Assembly (NCBI GenBank): GCA_034521755.1
Contig: JAXHMB010000003.1
Location: forward strand, 248,001-312,000
Reading direction: 5' to 3'
DNA length: 64,000 bases
DNA from: JAXHMB01 sp034521755
GTDB taxonomy: Bacteria; Bacteroidota; Rhodothermia; Balneolales; Balneolaceae
Position 1 is the stretch's first letter, and each line of letters starts with the position of its first letter. Positions 1 through 10,282 of this stretch are shown in pieces. The notes beneath the pieces were generated by a model that saw only the letters and a program-made list of their open reading frames with translations, did not search any database and was not told where the DNA came from. The translations under genes were made by a program, and so were the position numbers.

Positions 1-1
1 A

Positions 2-1132
2 GAGCGGAGTGCAAACAATGAAATTGCTGCTCCGCGCATGTCGGCTTATATAGGTTTTGGCATGGGACATGACGGTCCTATCACCACTCCCGAACAGGCT
101 CGAAAATGGGTACAGATGATCCATAAAGAAGGAGCAGATGGCATTAAGTTTTTTGGAGCAAGTGTCCCTGTCTATGCTGCCGCCATTGATGAAGCCAACA
201 AACTGGGACTGGGTACTATGACTCATCATGCCCAGACACGGGTAGTTTATAACAATGCGCTGGAATCTGCTCGCTTAGGGCTTACAAGTGTTACCCACTG
301 GTACGGTGTGCCCGAATCGATGTTCACCGATCAAATCATCCAGGACTATCCGCTGGATTACAATTACAACAATGAGCAGCACCGTTTTGAAGAAGCCGGT
401 AAACTTTGGAAACAGGCCGCAGAGCCATACAGCGACAAGTGGAACGCCGTGATGAATGAAATGATAGAACTGGATCTTACGATGAATCCTACGTTTACCA
501 TCTATGAAGCCAGCCGCGACCTGTCTGCTCAGCGCAATGCCGAATGGCATAAAACCTACACCCTGCCCTCTTTATGGGAGTTTTATAAGCCCAGCAGAAT
601 CTCTCACGGCTCGTACTGGCTGGACTGGGGTACCGAGCAGGAAGTTGCCTGGAAAGAAAATTTCGATCTCTGGTTTGAGTTTATCAACGAATACAAGAAC
701 CGAGGCGGACGTGTTACGCTTGGCTCCGATGCCGGATATATCTACAAGCTTTATGGGTTTGGATACATCCAGGAAATGGAGCTTTTTCGAGAAGCAGGGT
801 TCCATCCGCTGGAAATTTTCCAGTCTGCATCACTGAAAGCGGCAGAAGTACTGGGTATGGATGACAAAATCGGAACTATTGAAGTAGGAAAGCTGGCCGA
901 TATGGTCATCGTTGACGCCAATCCCCTAGCCAACCTCAAAACGCTCTATGGAACAGGAGCTATCAAAGTAACTGAAGATAACGAGGTTACACGGCACGGT
1001 GGAATCAAATACACTATTAAAGATGGCATTGTGTACGATGCTAAACAACTGCTAAAAGATGTCGAAGAACTGGTAAAAAAATCCAAGGCTGAGAAAGATT
1101 ATACGATCACTCAGCCGGGCATGGAGAAATAA
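2..1132 (+). CDS. Amidohydrolase family metal-dependent hydrolase, C-terminal part
   Basis: The reading frame is open to base 2, so the gene starts before the window; the first internal ATG is at 38. The visible ~376 residues match the C-terminal part of an imidazolonepropionase-like amidohydrolase: a THHAQT strand that would supply a metal-binding His, a TLGSDAGY segment with the usual metal/catalytic Asp near the end of the TIM barrel, and the closing composite domain signature GKLADMVIVDANPL. The N-terminal HxH metal motif lies outside the window. In this group such enzymes are usually secreted or periplasmic and hydrolyse cyclic amides or dipeptides; the substrate cannot be read from the sequence. 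A repeat element follows the stop codon. Confidence 0.85.
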   Translation, partial: ERSANNEIAAPRMSAYIGFGMGHDGPITTPEQARKWVQMIHKEGADGIKFFGASVPVYAAAIDEANKLGLGTMTHHAQTRVVYNNALESARLGLTSVTHWYGVPESMFTDQIIQDYPLDYNYNNEQHRFEEAGKLWKQAAEPYSDKWNAVMNEMIELDLTMNPTFTIYEASRDLSAQRNAEWHKTYTLPSLWEFYKPSRISHGSYWLDWGTEQEVAWKENFDLWFEFINEYKNRGGRVTLGSDAGYIYKLYGFGYIQEMELFREAGFHPLEIFQSASLKAAEVLGMDDKIGTIEVGKLADMVIVDANPLANLKTLYGTGAIKVTEDNEVTRHGGIKYTIKDGIVYDAKQLLKDVEELVKKSKAEKDYTITQPGMEK

Positions 1133-1178
1133 TATTCAGTCATAACAATTTTTATTCTCCTCGAAAGTTATTCTACGA

Positions 1179-1329
1179 GGGCTTTGCAAAGCCTTACTGT
1201 CATTGCGAACGCAGCGAATGTAATGAGCGAAGTGAAGCAATCTCAAGGAAATGAGCACCGAAAAGGGAGATTGCTTCGTCGCTTTGCTCCTCGCAATGAC
1301 AAGTTCGATTTTTGGGGATTTGCAAATTC
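1179..1329. repeat. MITE/REP-like palindromic element, copy 1
   Basis: An imperfect palindrome. Its outer ends carry GGGCTTTGCAAAGCC (left) and GGGGATTTGCAAATTC (right), with an inner inverted repeat TGTCATTGCGAACGC ... CTCCTCGCAATGACA. The same architecture recurs at 35283-35403 and 43922-44045. It contains a 99-codon open frame with no coding character. It fills most of the gap between the amidohydrolase and the next gene. Confidence 0.7.
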
Positions 1330-1361
1330 TCTCTACATCACTTTCAATACCGTGTTAATTT

Positions 1362-1844
1362 ATGAACAAGTTTTTTACAACAGCGTTGCTTTGCATTTCT
1401 TTGTCCTTCATCAGTCAGCCGGCACTTGCCCAACAGCAAGGCATTGGAATCGGAGCCATGCTCAACAGCCCAACCGGCATTAGCCTGAAAGGCTGGGTCA
1501 ATAATAATTTAGCCATTGATGGGGCCATCTCTTTCTCATTGGCCGAAGGTACTTCCAGCTTTTACTTCCATAGTGATGTGTTATACCACGGTGATGCCGT
1601 AAATGAAGATTTAAACCTTGAGCAAGGCTCTTTACAGGTTTTCTACGGAGCCGGTTTCCGCTTTCAATGGTTTGATACTCAGAATGATCCCATTATAGGA
1701 CTTCGGACCCCTATTGGACTGAACTATGGAATCCATGAATTACCGGCAGAAACCTTTTTTGAGCTGGCACCCAGCATTGATTTCAGCCCTTCCTTCCGCT
1801 TTAGTTTTGGTGGAGCTATCGGCTTTCGTTATTACCTGCATTAA
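1362..1844 (+). CDS. Small secreted outer-membrane beta-barrel-like protein
   Basis: A 160-residue protein with an N-terminal signal peptide (MNKFFTTALLCISLSF, ending around QPALAQQ). The rest alternates aromatic and small residues in short strands, such as FYGAGFRFQWF, and ends in a strand closing with GFRYYLH, typical of small outer-membrane barrels in Bacteroidota-like bacteria. No enzymatic motif is visible. It lies 23 bp before the PepSY-type gene on the same strand and may be co-transcribed with it. Function is unknown. Confidence 0.7.
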   Translation: MNKFFTTALLCISLSFISQPALAQQQGIGIGAMLNSPTGISLKGWVNNNLAIDGAISFSLAEGTSSFYFHSDVLYHGDAVNEDLNLEQGSLQVFYGAGFRFQWFDTQNDPIIGLRTPIGLNYGIHELPAETFFELAPSIDFSPSFRFSFGGAIGFRYYLH

Positions 1845-1867
1845 TTGAATATAAGCTCAACCAGAAC

Positions 1868-2509
1868 ATGTTTAAGAATTGGCATTTACGAAGAGACTCA
1901 CGAAAAGTACACCGCTGGGGTGCTATCCTCATTGCCCTGCCCTTTGTAATTGTGCTTATATCCGGACTCTTTCTTCAGGTCAAAAAAGAATTTGCATGGA
2001 TACAGCCCCCTTCTGCCGAAGGAAGCATTGCCAATAAAACACCTTCCGTAGATTTTCAAGAAATCCTGAACATTTCCAAGTCGGTCCAAAAAGCTGAGAT
2101 CAAGAGCTGGGAAGATGTAGATCGCCTGGACGTTCGTATTGATGACGGCATCGTGAAAGTGCGCAGTGTAACCAACTGGGAACTGCAAATAGACCTTGGC
2201 AATGGAGAACTGCTCTCTTCGATGAAGCGCCGCTCGGATATCATTGAAGCCATCCACGACGGCTCCTGGTTTCACGACAAGGCCAAGCTTTGGATCTTTT
2301 TGCCGGCAGCCGTCATCGTTACCATTCTCTGGCTTACAGGTATTTACCTGTTCTTTGTGCCCTATGTTGCCAAATGGAAGAACCGTAAAAACCTGAAGGA
2401 GCGAATAGAAAAGCGCCGTCCGCAAAGAAGAAAGCGCCAGGAAGAACCGGAGCCGGGACTGGGAGATAGCCAGAAACAAACGTCTGCAAAAGAAAGCGCA
2501 GGTGTGTGA
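1868..2509 (+). CDS. PepSY-associated transmembrane helix protein
   Basis: A 213-residue protein. It begins with a cytoplasmic basic stretch and the KVHRWGAILIALPF segment characteristic of PepSY-associated TM proteins, where a His sits before the first helix. The first membrane helix covers about residues 17-38. A periplasmic PepSY-like region of ~90 residues follows, then HDGSWFHDKAKLWIFLPAAV leading into a second helix (~residues 135-165), and a very basic tail (KRRPQRRKRQ). Relatives are often linked to siderophore/iron uptake or act as membrane reductase-like components. The neighbours give no further clue. Confidence 0.75.
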   Translation: MFKNWHLRRDSRKVHRWGAILIALPFVIVLISGLFLQVKKEFAWIQPPSAEGSIANKTPSVDFQEILNISKSVQKAEIKSWEDVDRLDVRIDDGIVKVRSVTNWELQIDLGNGELLSSMKRRSDIIEAIHDGSWFHDKAKLWIFLPAAVIVTILWLTGIYLFFVPYVAKWKNRKNLKERIEKRRPQRRKRQEEPEPGLGDSQKQTSAKESAGV

Positions 2510-2676
2510 CAATTTCATAGATACATGGCATTGATTATTAGATTGCCTGCCTATGCGCTACGTCGCTGAAGCTATGAAGCGTAAGAGACCGAGCTTTTTT
2601 AGTATGGCTTCCCATATTTCTAGAGGCTCCGCGCATCCCTTCGCTCCTCGCAATGACAAGTTATATTAATATAAAG

Positions 2677-2702
2677 TAGCGAGGGGCTTAAGTCCCTCGC
2701 TA
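2677..2702. terminator. Hairpin between convergent genes, possible terminator
   Basis: A perfect 9-bp inverted repeat, TAGCGAGGG and CCCTCGCTA, with an 8-base loop. It lies between the PepSY gene (plus) and the tricorn-like gene (minus, stop at 2716), which converge. On the minus strand it is followed by a T/A-rich stretch (CTTTATATTAATAT) but not a clean T-run. A partial GTCATTGCGA-type repeat lies just to the left (2634-2660). Confidence 0.4.
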
Positions 2703-2715
2703 TCTAATACATTTT

Positions 2716-5700
2716 CTACTCCTGCTCTATCTGCTCTAGCAGTACTTCCACAGCCTTCTTGAGCTGCGGATCTTCTCCTTTGGCTTTACTGTCAGGAGCA
2801 TTGTTTACCTGCACATCAGGATACGCCGGGCCGTTTTCCATATTTTTATCGGTCGCCTTTACATACCAGGCACGGAACGGCATACGCACAAAGGAGCCAT
2901 CCATCAGTCCCATGCCGCCGGTAGAAATTACCGCACCGAAGGTTGGCATCCCTACCAGTTTGCCAATACCCAGCGTTTTAAAAGCATGAGAGAAGATCTC
3001 AGCGTTGGAGTAACTGCTTTCATTAGCCAATGTCACCGATGGCTTGGTCCACCAGCTCAATGGCAAGCGCTCACCAAATGGATAGTACTCACGATATTTT
3101 TCATGGTTCTCATCGAGATCTTCTGTGGCTCCACGTGGTACGGTATAGGCATGCTGACGCACATTAAGTACGGTCATCAGCATGTCGGTGGTCCAGCCGC
3201 CGCCATTCCAGCGTACGTCAATGACAATGCCCTCTTTATCATGGCCTTGTGCCATCAGTTCACGTTCAAAACGCTCAAAACTGGGCCAGTTCATCCCTTC
3301 AATGTGGATATATCCCAGCCTGTCGTTGGAATATTCTTTGACAAGCTGTTCGCGGGAGTCAATCCACTCTTCGTACAGCTCATCACCAAGGCTGTTCGTT
3401 GGACGAATGACCACTTCCCGGGTTTCTCCATCCGTGCCTTCCACTTCGAGCAAAACCTGCTCCGAAATATCATTCACCAGGTACGAGAAGAAGTTGGTTC
3501 CGGGCGTAATCTCTTTCCCTTCCACTTTGGTAATAATATCGCCTTCGTAGAGCTTGCTTTGCTCTTTATCAGCCGGGCTGTTCATCACTACATTGGTAAC
3601 ACGTACCCCATCATCAACCGGCTCTACAGCTATGCCCAAGAGACCGGTGTCTTCGTCCTGTGTTTCTTCCGGATTACTGCCATACAGGCCCATGTGGCTT
3701 GCGTTCAGCTGACCCAGCATCCAGTTAAACATATATCGGAAATCCTGGCTGGTAGAAGCCGCCAACGTCCATGGCTTGTATTTTTTCTTTAGCGCATTCC
3801 AGTTTTTGCCATGGAATTCAGGATCATAGAATCCCTGGTTCAGCGCACTCCAGGCTTCTTCAAATACCTGCTCATTTTCTTTGTCGTGATTTACAACCAT
3901 GCGGGCATTAAACGGCAGAGCAGTAAATTTTCCGCTGGATGGATCAACCTGGTTGAATCGTCCACTGCTGATAGCATAAAGGGTTTTACCATCAGGCCCA
4001 AGGGTGACTCCATACGGGCTGCGTCCACCTTCGGTTAGCTGCTTCATCTCAGAACGATCAAATTGTACGCTAAATAAATCAGAGCCGCGCGCTGCAGGCG
4101 TGCCGGCCGTAAAGTAGAAGGTTTCGCCGTCCTGAGAGATCACCATATTGCCCTCTCCGCCCGGCATGGATGTCACCTGCCATAAGCGTTCGTGAATATC
4201 TTCAAAATCTATTTGGATAGGCTCAACTTCTTTTTTCTCTTCCTCATCCTTTTTCTCATCAGACTCTTTCTCTTCCTCCGCAAAATAGTATCCTTCTTCA
4301 CGGTCTTCTTCTGATTTTAACCAGTCTTCTTCTTTGAGCCATACAAACCAGAGGTCATTGTCCCCGTTATTTCTATTGCTCACAAAACCAAGCTTGGATC
4401 CATCGCGACTCCAAACCGGACCATAATCGCCCCTTGGATGCATGGTAACATTGACCGGTTCCTTGCTTCCGTCAGCTGCGTGAATATACACTTCACTGTT
4501 AAAATTGAGGTCATCCAGTGAATATGCCAGCCACTTACTATCCGGACTCCAGGTTACCCCACCCGGGGTTGACCAGCCATCAAGCAGTACTGTTTCATTT
4601 GATAAATTACCATTTTCATCAATATCAGCGGTAATAAGTGTACCTCTGCCCTGTCTATAGGCAATCTTTGTGCCATCGGGAGAAATCTGTGGATTGATTT
4701 CGTCGGCATCTGTATTCGTGATACGCGTAATTTTATGCTTCAGCGTTTTAAAGATGTCAGTCTTATTCGGATCGGAAGAATCGACCATATATAGATCATA
4801 CTGCCCGTTGCGATCTGAAGTAAAAACTAAAGTTGAGTCATTCAACCATGTAGGCGATTGATCTCTGTAAGCATGATCTGATATATTCACAGCCTTTTCG
4901 CTTTTCTCATCATTCGACTTGATGAAGATCTCACCGCGAATAGTCATGGCTGTGTACTTGCCATTGGGAGAAACTGCATAGTCAGAGATATTACTGTTGA
5001 AGGTCATGTTTTCTTCAGGGTCAAAACGGTAGTCAGAGGAAAGACTGATATTCAGTTTCTGTGCGCTGGCTGATGGATTTGCCATAGTGAAAAGATCGGT
5101 CTTTCTCTCAAAAACAATTCGCCCATTATTAGCAACATCAAAGTGACGAACACCATCATTATTGAAATTCGTTACGGCAATAGTTTCGCCATTGGCAGAT
5201 CCGTCTGCATTAATTTTTTGTGTTACTATGTTATAACGACCACTGGCAGCACTGATAAAATGCAGGGTCTGGTTGTCGGACCAACGAGGCAAAAAGTCAT
5301 TCCGAGAATTGGTTGTAATCTCTGTAAAAGACTCATCCTCTGTATCATAAATCCAGATGTCTTTGTCTGCCGGACCATCATACTGTTCACGCGAAATACG
5401 GCAAGAACCTCTCACAAATGCAATATAACGACCATTAGGTGACATCACCGGCATATCACCGAGGGCATCCATCAGTCGAGAAGGCGTGCCCCCACCAGCT
5501 GAAACATGCTGCAGCTCAGAATCCCATTCTACTTGCTGAAAAGTCCTGTTACTTGAAAAAAGAATGCTGTTTTGGGTAGTCCAGTCAGAAAGGTTATCAC
5601 TCCCGGAATAAAAGGTCAGGCGCTTGGACTTTCCTCCTTTGGCCGGAATGGTAAAAATGTCTGTATTACCAAATCGTCCGCCTTCAAAAGCAATAGTCGA

Positions 5701-5943
5701 ACCGTCAGGACTCCAAGTTGGATGGCTTTCGTAGGCTTCGTGAATTGTCAAACGCTTGGCTTCTCCCCCGGCAAAAGGTATCGTCCAAATATCGCCCTGG
5801 TACGAAAAAGAGATGGCAGAACCATCCGGACTGATACCCGGTTCACGGGCTAAAATTATATCATTTTGTGCCTGAATCCCTGTGGTGAATACCACAAGCA
5901 CTGTGAAGAGTATTGAGATTATTTTCTTCATGAGTTTATACAT
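2716..5943 (-). CDS. Tricorn-like S41 family peptidase with WD40-like propeller
   Basis: A secreted protein of 1075 residues (or 1071 if it starts at the fifth codon, MKKIIS) with a hydrophobic signal peptide ending near GIQAQ. Residues ~25-600 hold PD40/WD40-like propeller repeats (ISPDGSAISF, WSPDGSTIAFEG, ISPDGTKIAYR). A Lys/Glu-rich linker follows at ~540-575. The C-terminal half has the tricorn core: a NASHMGLYG segment supplying the Ser-His pair (~residue 750), a PDZ domain (~770-850), and an S41 domain with GIVIDVRWNGGG and the nucleophile region SSYSNAEIF (~residue 975). The order matches tricorn protease homologues, which degrade peptides, here probably in the periplasm. The M14 peptidase gene lies 103 bp upstream on the same strand, so the two may act together on peptides. 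Confidence 0.93.
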   Translation of the reverse strand: MYKLMKKIISILFTVLVVFTTGIQAQNDIILAREPGISPDGSAISFSYQGDIWTIPFAGGEAKRLTIHEAYESHPTWSPDGSTIAFEGGRFGNTDIFTIPAKGGKSKRLTFYSGSDNLSDWTTQNSILFSSNRTFQQVEWDSELQHVSAGGGTPSRLMDALGDMPVMSPNGRYIAFVRGSCRISREQYDGPADKDIWIYDTEDESFTEITTNSRNDFLPRWSDNQTLHFISAASGRYNIVTQKINADGSANGETIAVTNFNNDGVRHFDVANNGRIVFERKTDLFTMANPSASAQKLNISLSSDYRFDPEENMTFNSNISDYAVSPNGKYTAMTIRGEIFIKSNDEKSEKAVNISDHAYRDQSPTWLNDSTLVFTSDRNGQYDLYMVDSSDPNKTDIFKTLKHKITRITNTDADEINPQISPDGTKIAYRQGRGTLITADIDENGNLSNETVLLDGWSTPGGVTWSPDSKWLAYSLDDLNFNSEVYIHAADGSKEPVNVTMHPRGDYGPVWSRDGSKLGFVSNRNNGDNDLWFVWLKEEDWLKSEEDREEGYYFAEEEKESDEKKDEEEKKEVEPIQIDFEDIHERLWQVTSMPGGEGNMVISQDGETFYFTAGTPAARGSDLFSVQFDRSEMKQLTEGGRSPYGVTLGPDGKTLYAISSGRFNQVDPSSGKFTALPFNARMVVNHDKENEQVFEEAWSALNQGFYDPEFHGKNWNALKKKYKPWTLAASTSQDFRYMFNWMLGQLNASHMGLYGSNPEETQDEDTGLLGIAVEPVDDGVRVTNVVMNSPADKEQSKLYEGDIITKVEGKEITPGTNFFSYLVNDISEQVLLEVEGTDGETREVVIRPTNSLGDELYEEWIDSREQLVKEYSNDRLGYIHIEGMNWPSFERFERELMAQGHDKEGIVIDVRWNGGGWTTDMLMTVLNVRQHAYTVPRGATEDLDENHEKYREYYPFGERLPLSWWTKPSVTLANESSYSNAEIFSHAFKTLGIGKLVGMPTFGAVISTGGMGLMDGSFVRMPFRAWYVKATDKNMENGPAYPDVQVNNAPDSKAKGEDPQLKKAVEVLLEQIEQE

Positions 5944-6045
5944 TTAGATTTTATAGAACACAGATACCACCGATTAAACAGATTCCTTGGATTATTATAT
6001 CTGTGGCTATTCGCCTAATCAGCGTTATCTGTGTTCCATGAATTA

Positions 6046-8676
6046 TTACATATCGTGGAGCAGCATTACAGCATTCTGCATCATACGTGCGGGCCCTACC
6101 CAGAACATGCGGTATTGTGTGTTATCCATCAGGAATACCACTTTACCGCTGCCCATATTGTAAACTCCGGCAAAGGCATTTCCGGCTGATTTTTCCAAAT
6201 TTTCTTGCGAAGAATATCCGGCGGCCAGCACAGAACTGGCATCCTTGTGATAATATCCTACCGTTTGAAAATTTGTAGCAGGCTTAAGGGCGTCATCACT
6301 GAATTTAAGTGAGTATAATTTTGATGGCACTCCGAAAGCCAGTGGGTTAGACGTATCAATCCATCCTTTAAATGCCGACCCAGGAATGCGTCTTAGTCCG
6401 CTGCTGTCGCTTCGTGCCTCGTAGCGGGTATACGCCGCAGGGTCAATCTTCGTTTCATCTTTTTTCTCATCATCTTCCTGCACCAGCGATACACCGGTAA
6501 ATCCGGAGCGGTCTTTGGTCAAAAATGCGGCGGAACTTTCTGTACCAACCAGAGTACCTCCACGCTGCACCCATCCTTTTAGCTGCTCTTTCATTGTGGA
6601 ATCTATCACAGATCCCAAGCCCCATGCCCCGGGCATCACGATCACATCATATTCGTTGAGGTCTATGTTGTCCATGCTTCCACTGCGAATACGTGAAATA
6701 CCAAACTCGGTCCACTGGTCAAACAGAAACCACAGCTGTCCAGCCGTATAAGAACTAAAAGGACTGTCAACCATGAGAGCAACATTAGGCTTGCTTACCG
6801 GCTCGCTGTCTCTCGAAGCCAGATCCATACCTTTATCCATACGGCCGGTGTTAAAGCCAACGATCTCTACCTGTGCTTCTTGGGCAATACGCTGCATATC
6901 TGCAGCCATCTGGTCTTTTTTCTCATAATTTCTGCCCGCCAACACAACCAGGCTTCCTCTGGAGTAGGTTGTGCCCTGGTATGTAAACGTATCTTGTGCA
7001 CTGCGCACCTTATAACCTTCATTCCAAAGCTTGGCTAATGCCTTCGGAGCGTGACGCTGGTCCCAGTCAACCACATAAGCGTATGAAGCATTTTGATTGC
7101 TTACCCCTGAACTGTACTCGAGCTGCTGAGTGAGTTTGGTAGCACTTACGTTTATATTTTCTTCTGTCCATGCACCGTCTAAATTATAGGCCATAGGCGC
7201 CGACCATGTTGCCATATCATACATCACTGAATCTCTAATCTCCATTCGTCGTTTCATGAGCGTGTTTATGAGTATATGACGAGGCTGGTCGGTTTTAATG
7301 ACAAAACTTCCTTCAGAGAAGGATCGGTTTGAAGTGTTTCCATCCCAATAGCTGTAAGCATTCCGGACAGAAAAATCTTCCGTTGCTCTTTCTATCTCTA
7401 CGCCATGCTGGAGTAAAATATTTACCAATTCATAGGTATAATCTCTGGAGTTGTCCGGCAAGATATAAGCTTCAACATCGCCTTCTTTATTTTCTGGTGA
7501 CATGGCATCTTTGAAATAAGAAAGCAGACCTTCTCTATTCTGCATGGCCGTTCTAATAGTGGCAATAGAATTGGTATAGTGATCGAAAATACGCTGCCTG
7601 AGTGTCAGCACATAGCCTTCTTCGGTGGTAACCGCTCTACCTCCACGACTGTGTCCACCCTGTTCGGCCAGCATGCCTATGCCGCCCATAATACTTGGAT
7701 AAGAAGAACCATATCCCGGATAGAAAAAGTCAAAAGCTTCACGCGTGGCGTAGTTGATATTATGTTTGTCAAACTCTTCGATAGTTCCACGTCCAAATAC
7801 ATCTGCCCATTTCTCGTAGTCTTCAGGCAGCTCATAATTTCTGGGAGTGGTTCCGGGCATCGTAAAATAGTTACTGTTAAAGCCCTGCTCATGTAAATCC
7901 AAATGCACTTGCGGCAGCCACTGTTGATAGGCGGCAACACGTCCCTGTGATTCGGGATGAACCAGCCACGTCCAGTCTCTGTTCAAATCAAACCAATAAT
8001 GATTGGTACGCCCGCCGGGCCAGATCTCATCGTGTTCTAGGTCAGCTGCATCTTTGTTGAGAATATTGCTGCGCGATGATTTGTACCAAAACACATAGCG
8101 ATCGCGTCCATCGGGATTAATCATGGGATCAATAATAGTGATGGTATTTTGACGCATCTGCTGCGTTTCCTGATCGGTACCGGCAACCATTCGATAAGCT
8201 GTTCTCATGGCAGCTTCACTGCTCGACGCTTCATTACCGTGCACATTATAGCTAAGCCAAACAGTGGCAGGCTGCTTACTTATTAATAGGTCTGTTCCGG
8301 TACTGTTTAATGAATCAGGGTGAGCAAGGCGTAAATTATTTTTACGCAGCTCATCAATACGGGATTGATTTTGCTCGGAAGTAACTACCGCATAATAAAG
8401 GCCCCTGCCTTCGTAGGTTTCTCCATATTTATGGAGGGTCATGCGATCTGAAAGCTCATCCATCTTCTTAAAATACCGAACAACATCGGAATGAAAAGTA
8501 TATTCTGAACCCAGCTTGTATCCCAAAAACTCAGATGGAGAAGGGATATCAGCATCGTAACTGATCTGTGGATCAAACTCAAAAGTTCGGTGCTGGCTAA
8601 AAGAAGTGTTGACTGCAAAAATTAAGGCCAAAACGCCTAGTACGGTACTTCGGAATAGTTGTCTATACTGATTCAT
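6046..8676 (-). CDS. Secreted M14-family zinc carboxypeptidase
   Basis: A protein of 876 residues from the chosen ATG at 8676, which gives a clean signal peptide (MNQYRQLFRSTVLGVLALIF...SFSQ); an upstream in-frame start at 8721 would only add a basic leader. The peptidase_M14 domain is visible: NVHGNEAS (the HxxE zinc pair, ~residue 145), INPDGRDRY, a second zinc His in HLDLHEQG (~260), and a catalytic Glu candidate in LAEQGGHS (~337). The C-terminal third has a class-I glutamine-amidotransferase-like segment (VIVMPGAWGLG, ~680), common in large Bacteroidota M14 proteins. It probably trims peptides in the periplasm or outside the cell. Confidence 0.92.
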   Translation of the reverse strand: MNQYRQLFRSTVLGVLALIFAVNTSFSQHRTFEFDPQISYDADIPSPSEFLGYKLGSEYTFHSDVVRYFKKMDELSDRMTLHKYGETYEGRGLYYAVVTSEQNQSRIDELRKNNLRLAHPDSLNSTGTDLLISKQPATVWLSYNVHGNEASSSEAAMRTAYRMVAGTDQETQQMRQNTITIIDPMINPDGRDRYVFWYKSSRSNILNKDAADLEHDEIWPGGRTNHYWFDLNRDWTWLVHPESQGRVAAYQQWLPQVHLDLHEQGFNSNYFTMPGTTPRNYELPEDYEKWADVFGRGTIEEFDKHNINYATREAFDFFYPGYGSSYPSIMGGIGMLAEQGGHSRGGRAVTTEEGYVLTLRQRIFDHYTNSIATIRTAMQNREGLLSYFKDAMSPENKEGDVEAYILPDNSRDYTYELVNILLQHGVEIERATEDFSVRNAYSYWDGNTSNRSFSEGSFVIKTDQPRHILINTLMKRRMEIRDSVMYDMATWSAPMAYNLDGAWTEENINVSATKLTQQLEYSSGVSNQNASYAYVVDWDQRHAPKALAKLWNEGYKVRSAQDTFTYQGTTYSRGSLVVLAGRNYEKKDQMAADMQRIAQEAQVEIVGFNTGRMDKGMDLASRDSEPVSKPNVALMVDSPFSSYTAGQLWFLFDQWTEFGISRIRSGSMDNIDLNEYDVIVMPGAWGLGSVIDSTMKEQLKGWVQRGGTLVGTESSAAFLTKDRSGFTGVSLVQEDDEKKDETKIDPAAYTRYEARSDSSGLRRIPGSAFKGWIDTSNPLAFGVPSKLYSLKFSDDALKPATNFQTVGYYHKDASSVLAAGYSSQENLEKSAGNAFAGVYNMGSGKVVFLMDNTQYRMFWVGPARMMQNAVMLLHDM

Positions 8677-8829
8677 AAAATAAAATAGTTTAATTACCTT
8701 GGTTACCCGTAAGAGTAACAAAAGCTAACCTAAAATATAAGTGGTTGACAAGATTTAACAGATTTTAAATTGACTGTATATTTAGCTAAAAATTGAACGA
8801 TTCCTTATCACTTACTGCTACATAATCTG

Positions 8830-10278
8830 ATGAACAGACTAAAGCAAAATAAGACGAGATATTCCATTCTTGAACGCCCCGCTCTTTACACTGATTTCTA
8901 TGAGTTGACCATGGCTCAGGGCTATTTTTTAGCAGGTCGCAAAGGCGAGCAGGCCTGCTTTGACTACTTTTTCCGAGATCTTCCCTTTGAAGGAGGCTAT
9001 GTAATATTTGCCGGACTTGCAGACCTTCTTGAAGCACTTTCAAATTATCGGTTCAATGATCAAGAACTAGCCTACCTGGAAGAACAGGGATTTAAAACTG
9101 AATTCCTTGACTATCTAAGAGATCTTGAACTATCTATAAATATTCGTTCTATGAAGGAAGGAGAAATCGTCTTTCCAACGGAACCTATCCTTCGACTTCA
9201 AGGAAATATAATTGAAGCTCAGCTCCTGGAGACACTCATCCTGAATATTCTGAATTTCGAGTCCCTGATTGCCACAAAAGCTGCACGTATGAAATATGCA
9301 GCAGGCGACCGCAAAGTACTTGATTTTGGACTGCGTCGCGCCCAGGGATTTGGCGGTATTCAGGCCAGCAAGGCAGCCATCATCGGCGGAATCGAGGCGA
9401 CCTCCAACACCTATGCCGGATTTTCACAAGGTATACCTGTAAGTGGAACTATGGCCCATTCCTGGATTCAATCGTTTGATGATGAGCTAACTGCTTTTCA
9501 AAAGTATGCCGAATATTATCCTGACAACTGCGTGCTGCTGGTTGATACGTATGACACCTTGGCAAGCGGAGTTCCAAATGCTATTAAAGTTGCTAAAGAG
9601 CTTGAAGAGAAAGGACATAAGCTCAAGGGCATTCGGCTGGACAGCGGCGACCTTGCCTATTTTTCAAGAAAAGCCCGGGAACAACTGGATGATGCCGGAC
9701 TGGAATACGTAAAGATTGCCGTTTCCAATCAGCTTGATGAACGGCTTATCAAAAGTTTGTTAGGCCAGGAAGCACCTATTGATCTTTTTGGAGTTGGAAC
9801 CCGACTCGTGACCGGTAATGAAAGTCCCGCTTTGGATGGTGTGTATAAGCTGGCTGCAATCAATGATGAGCCAAAACTTAAAATCTCCGAAAATGTTGAA
9901 AAGGTGACACTGCCGGGTATTAAAAAAGTACTTAGGCTCTCAGATTCTAAAGATATGTTTTACGGAGACGCTATTACGATGGAATCAGAAACGAATACCC
10001 AAGTTATTCACCATCCCTATTACCCCAATAAGAAACTTTCTATTGAAGATTTTACTATTGAATCGCTTCATCATAAGGTCATAGAAAAGGGAAATATTCT
10101 TACCCAGCCAAGTACTCCAAAAGAGAGCGCTGATTATGCCAAAAAACGCCTGGAGAAATTAAACCCCGAGTACAAACGTTTTGATTATCCTCATATTTAC
10201 AAGGTGGGAATCAGTACTGAACTGATGAATTTGCGCGATACCTTGACCAAAGAATTAAAACAGAAAAACAAACACTAG
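8830..10278 (+). CDS. pncB: Nicotinate phosphoribosyltransferase
   Basis: A protein of 482 residues that joins nicotinate and PRPP to give nicotinate mononucleotide, the committed step of the Preiss-Handler NAD salvage route. Visible hallmarks are YTDFYELTMAQGYF near the N-terminus, the RRAQG segment, GTMAHSWIQSF (~residue 211, with the His that becomes phosphorylated in this family), and IRLDSGDLAYFS (PRPP-binding region). Length and order fit the family. The pncA gene starts 4 bp downstream, so the two are almost certainly one operon. It is divergent from the M14 gene, with a ~150 bp shared upstream region. Confidence 0.96.
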   Translation: MNRLKQNKTRYSILERPALYTDFYELTMAQGYFLAGRKGEQACFDYFFRDLPFEGGYVIFAGLADLLEALSNYRFNDQELAYLEEQGFKTEFLDYLRDLELSINIRSMKEGEIVFPTEPILRLQGNIIEAQLLETLILNILNFESLIATKAARMKYAAGDRKVLDFGLRRAQGFGGIQASKAAIIGGIEATSNTYAGFSQGIPVSGTMAHSWIQSFDDELTAFQKYAEYYPDNCVLLVDTYDTLASGVPNAIKVAKELEEKGHKLKGIRLDSGDLAYFSRKAREQLDDAGLEYVKIAVSNQLDERLIKSLLGQEAPIDLFGVGTRLVTGNESPALDGVYKLAAINDEPKLKISENVEKVTLPGIKKVLRLSDSKDMFYGDAITMESETNTQVIHHPYYPNKKLSIEDFTIESLHHKVIEKGNILTQPSTPKESADYAKKRLEKLNPEYKRFDYPHIYKVGISTELMNLRDTLTKELKQKNKH

Positions 10279-10282
10279 CATT

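Noticed and set aside
2986..3792. 268-codon open frame antisense to the tricorn-like gene
   Set aside because: It mirrors the codon structure of a certain gene on the other strand and has no recognisable domain or signal.
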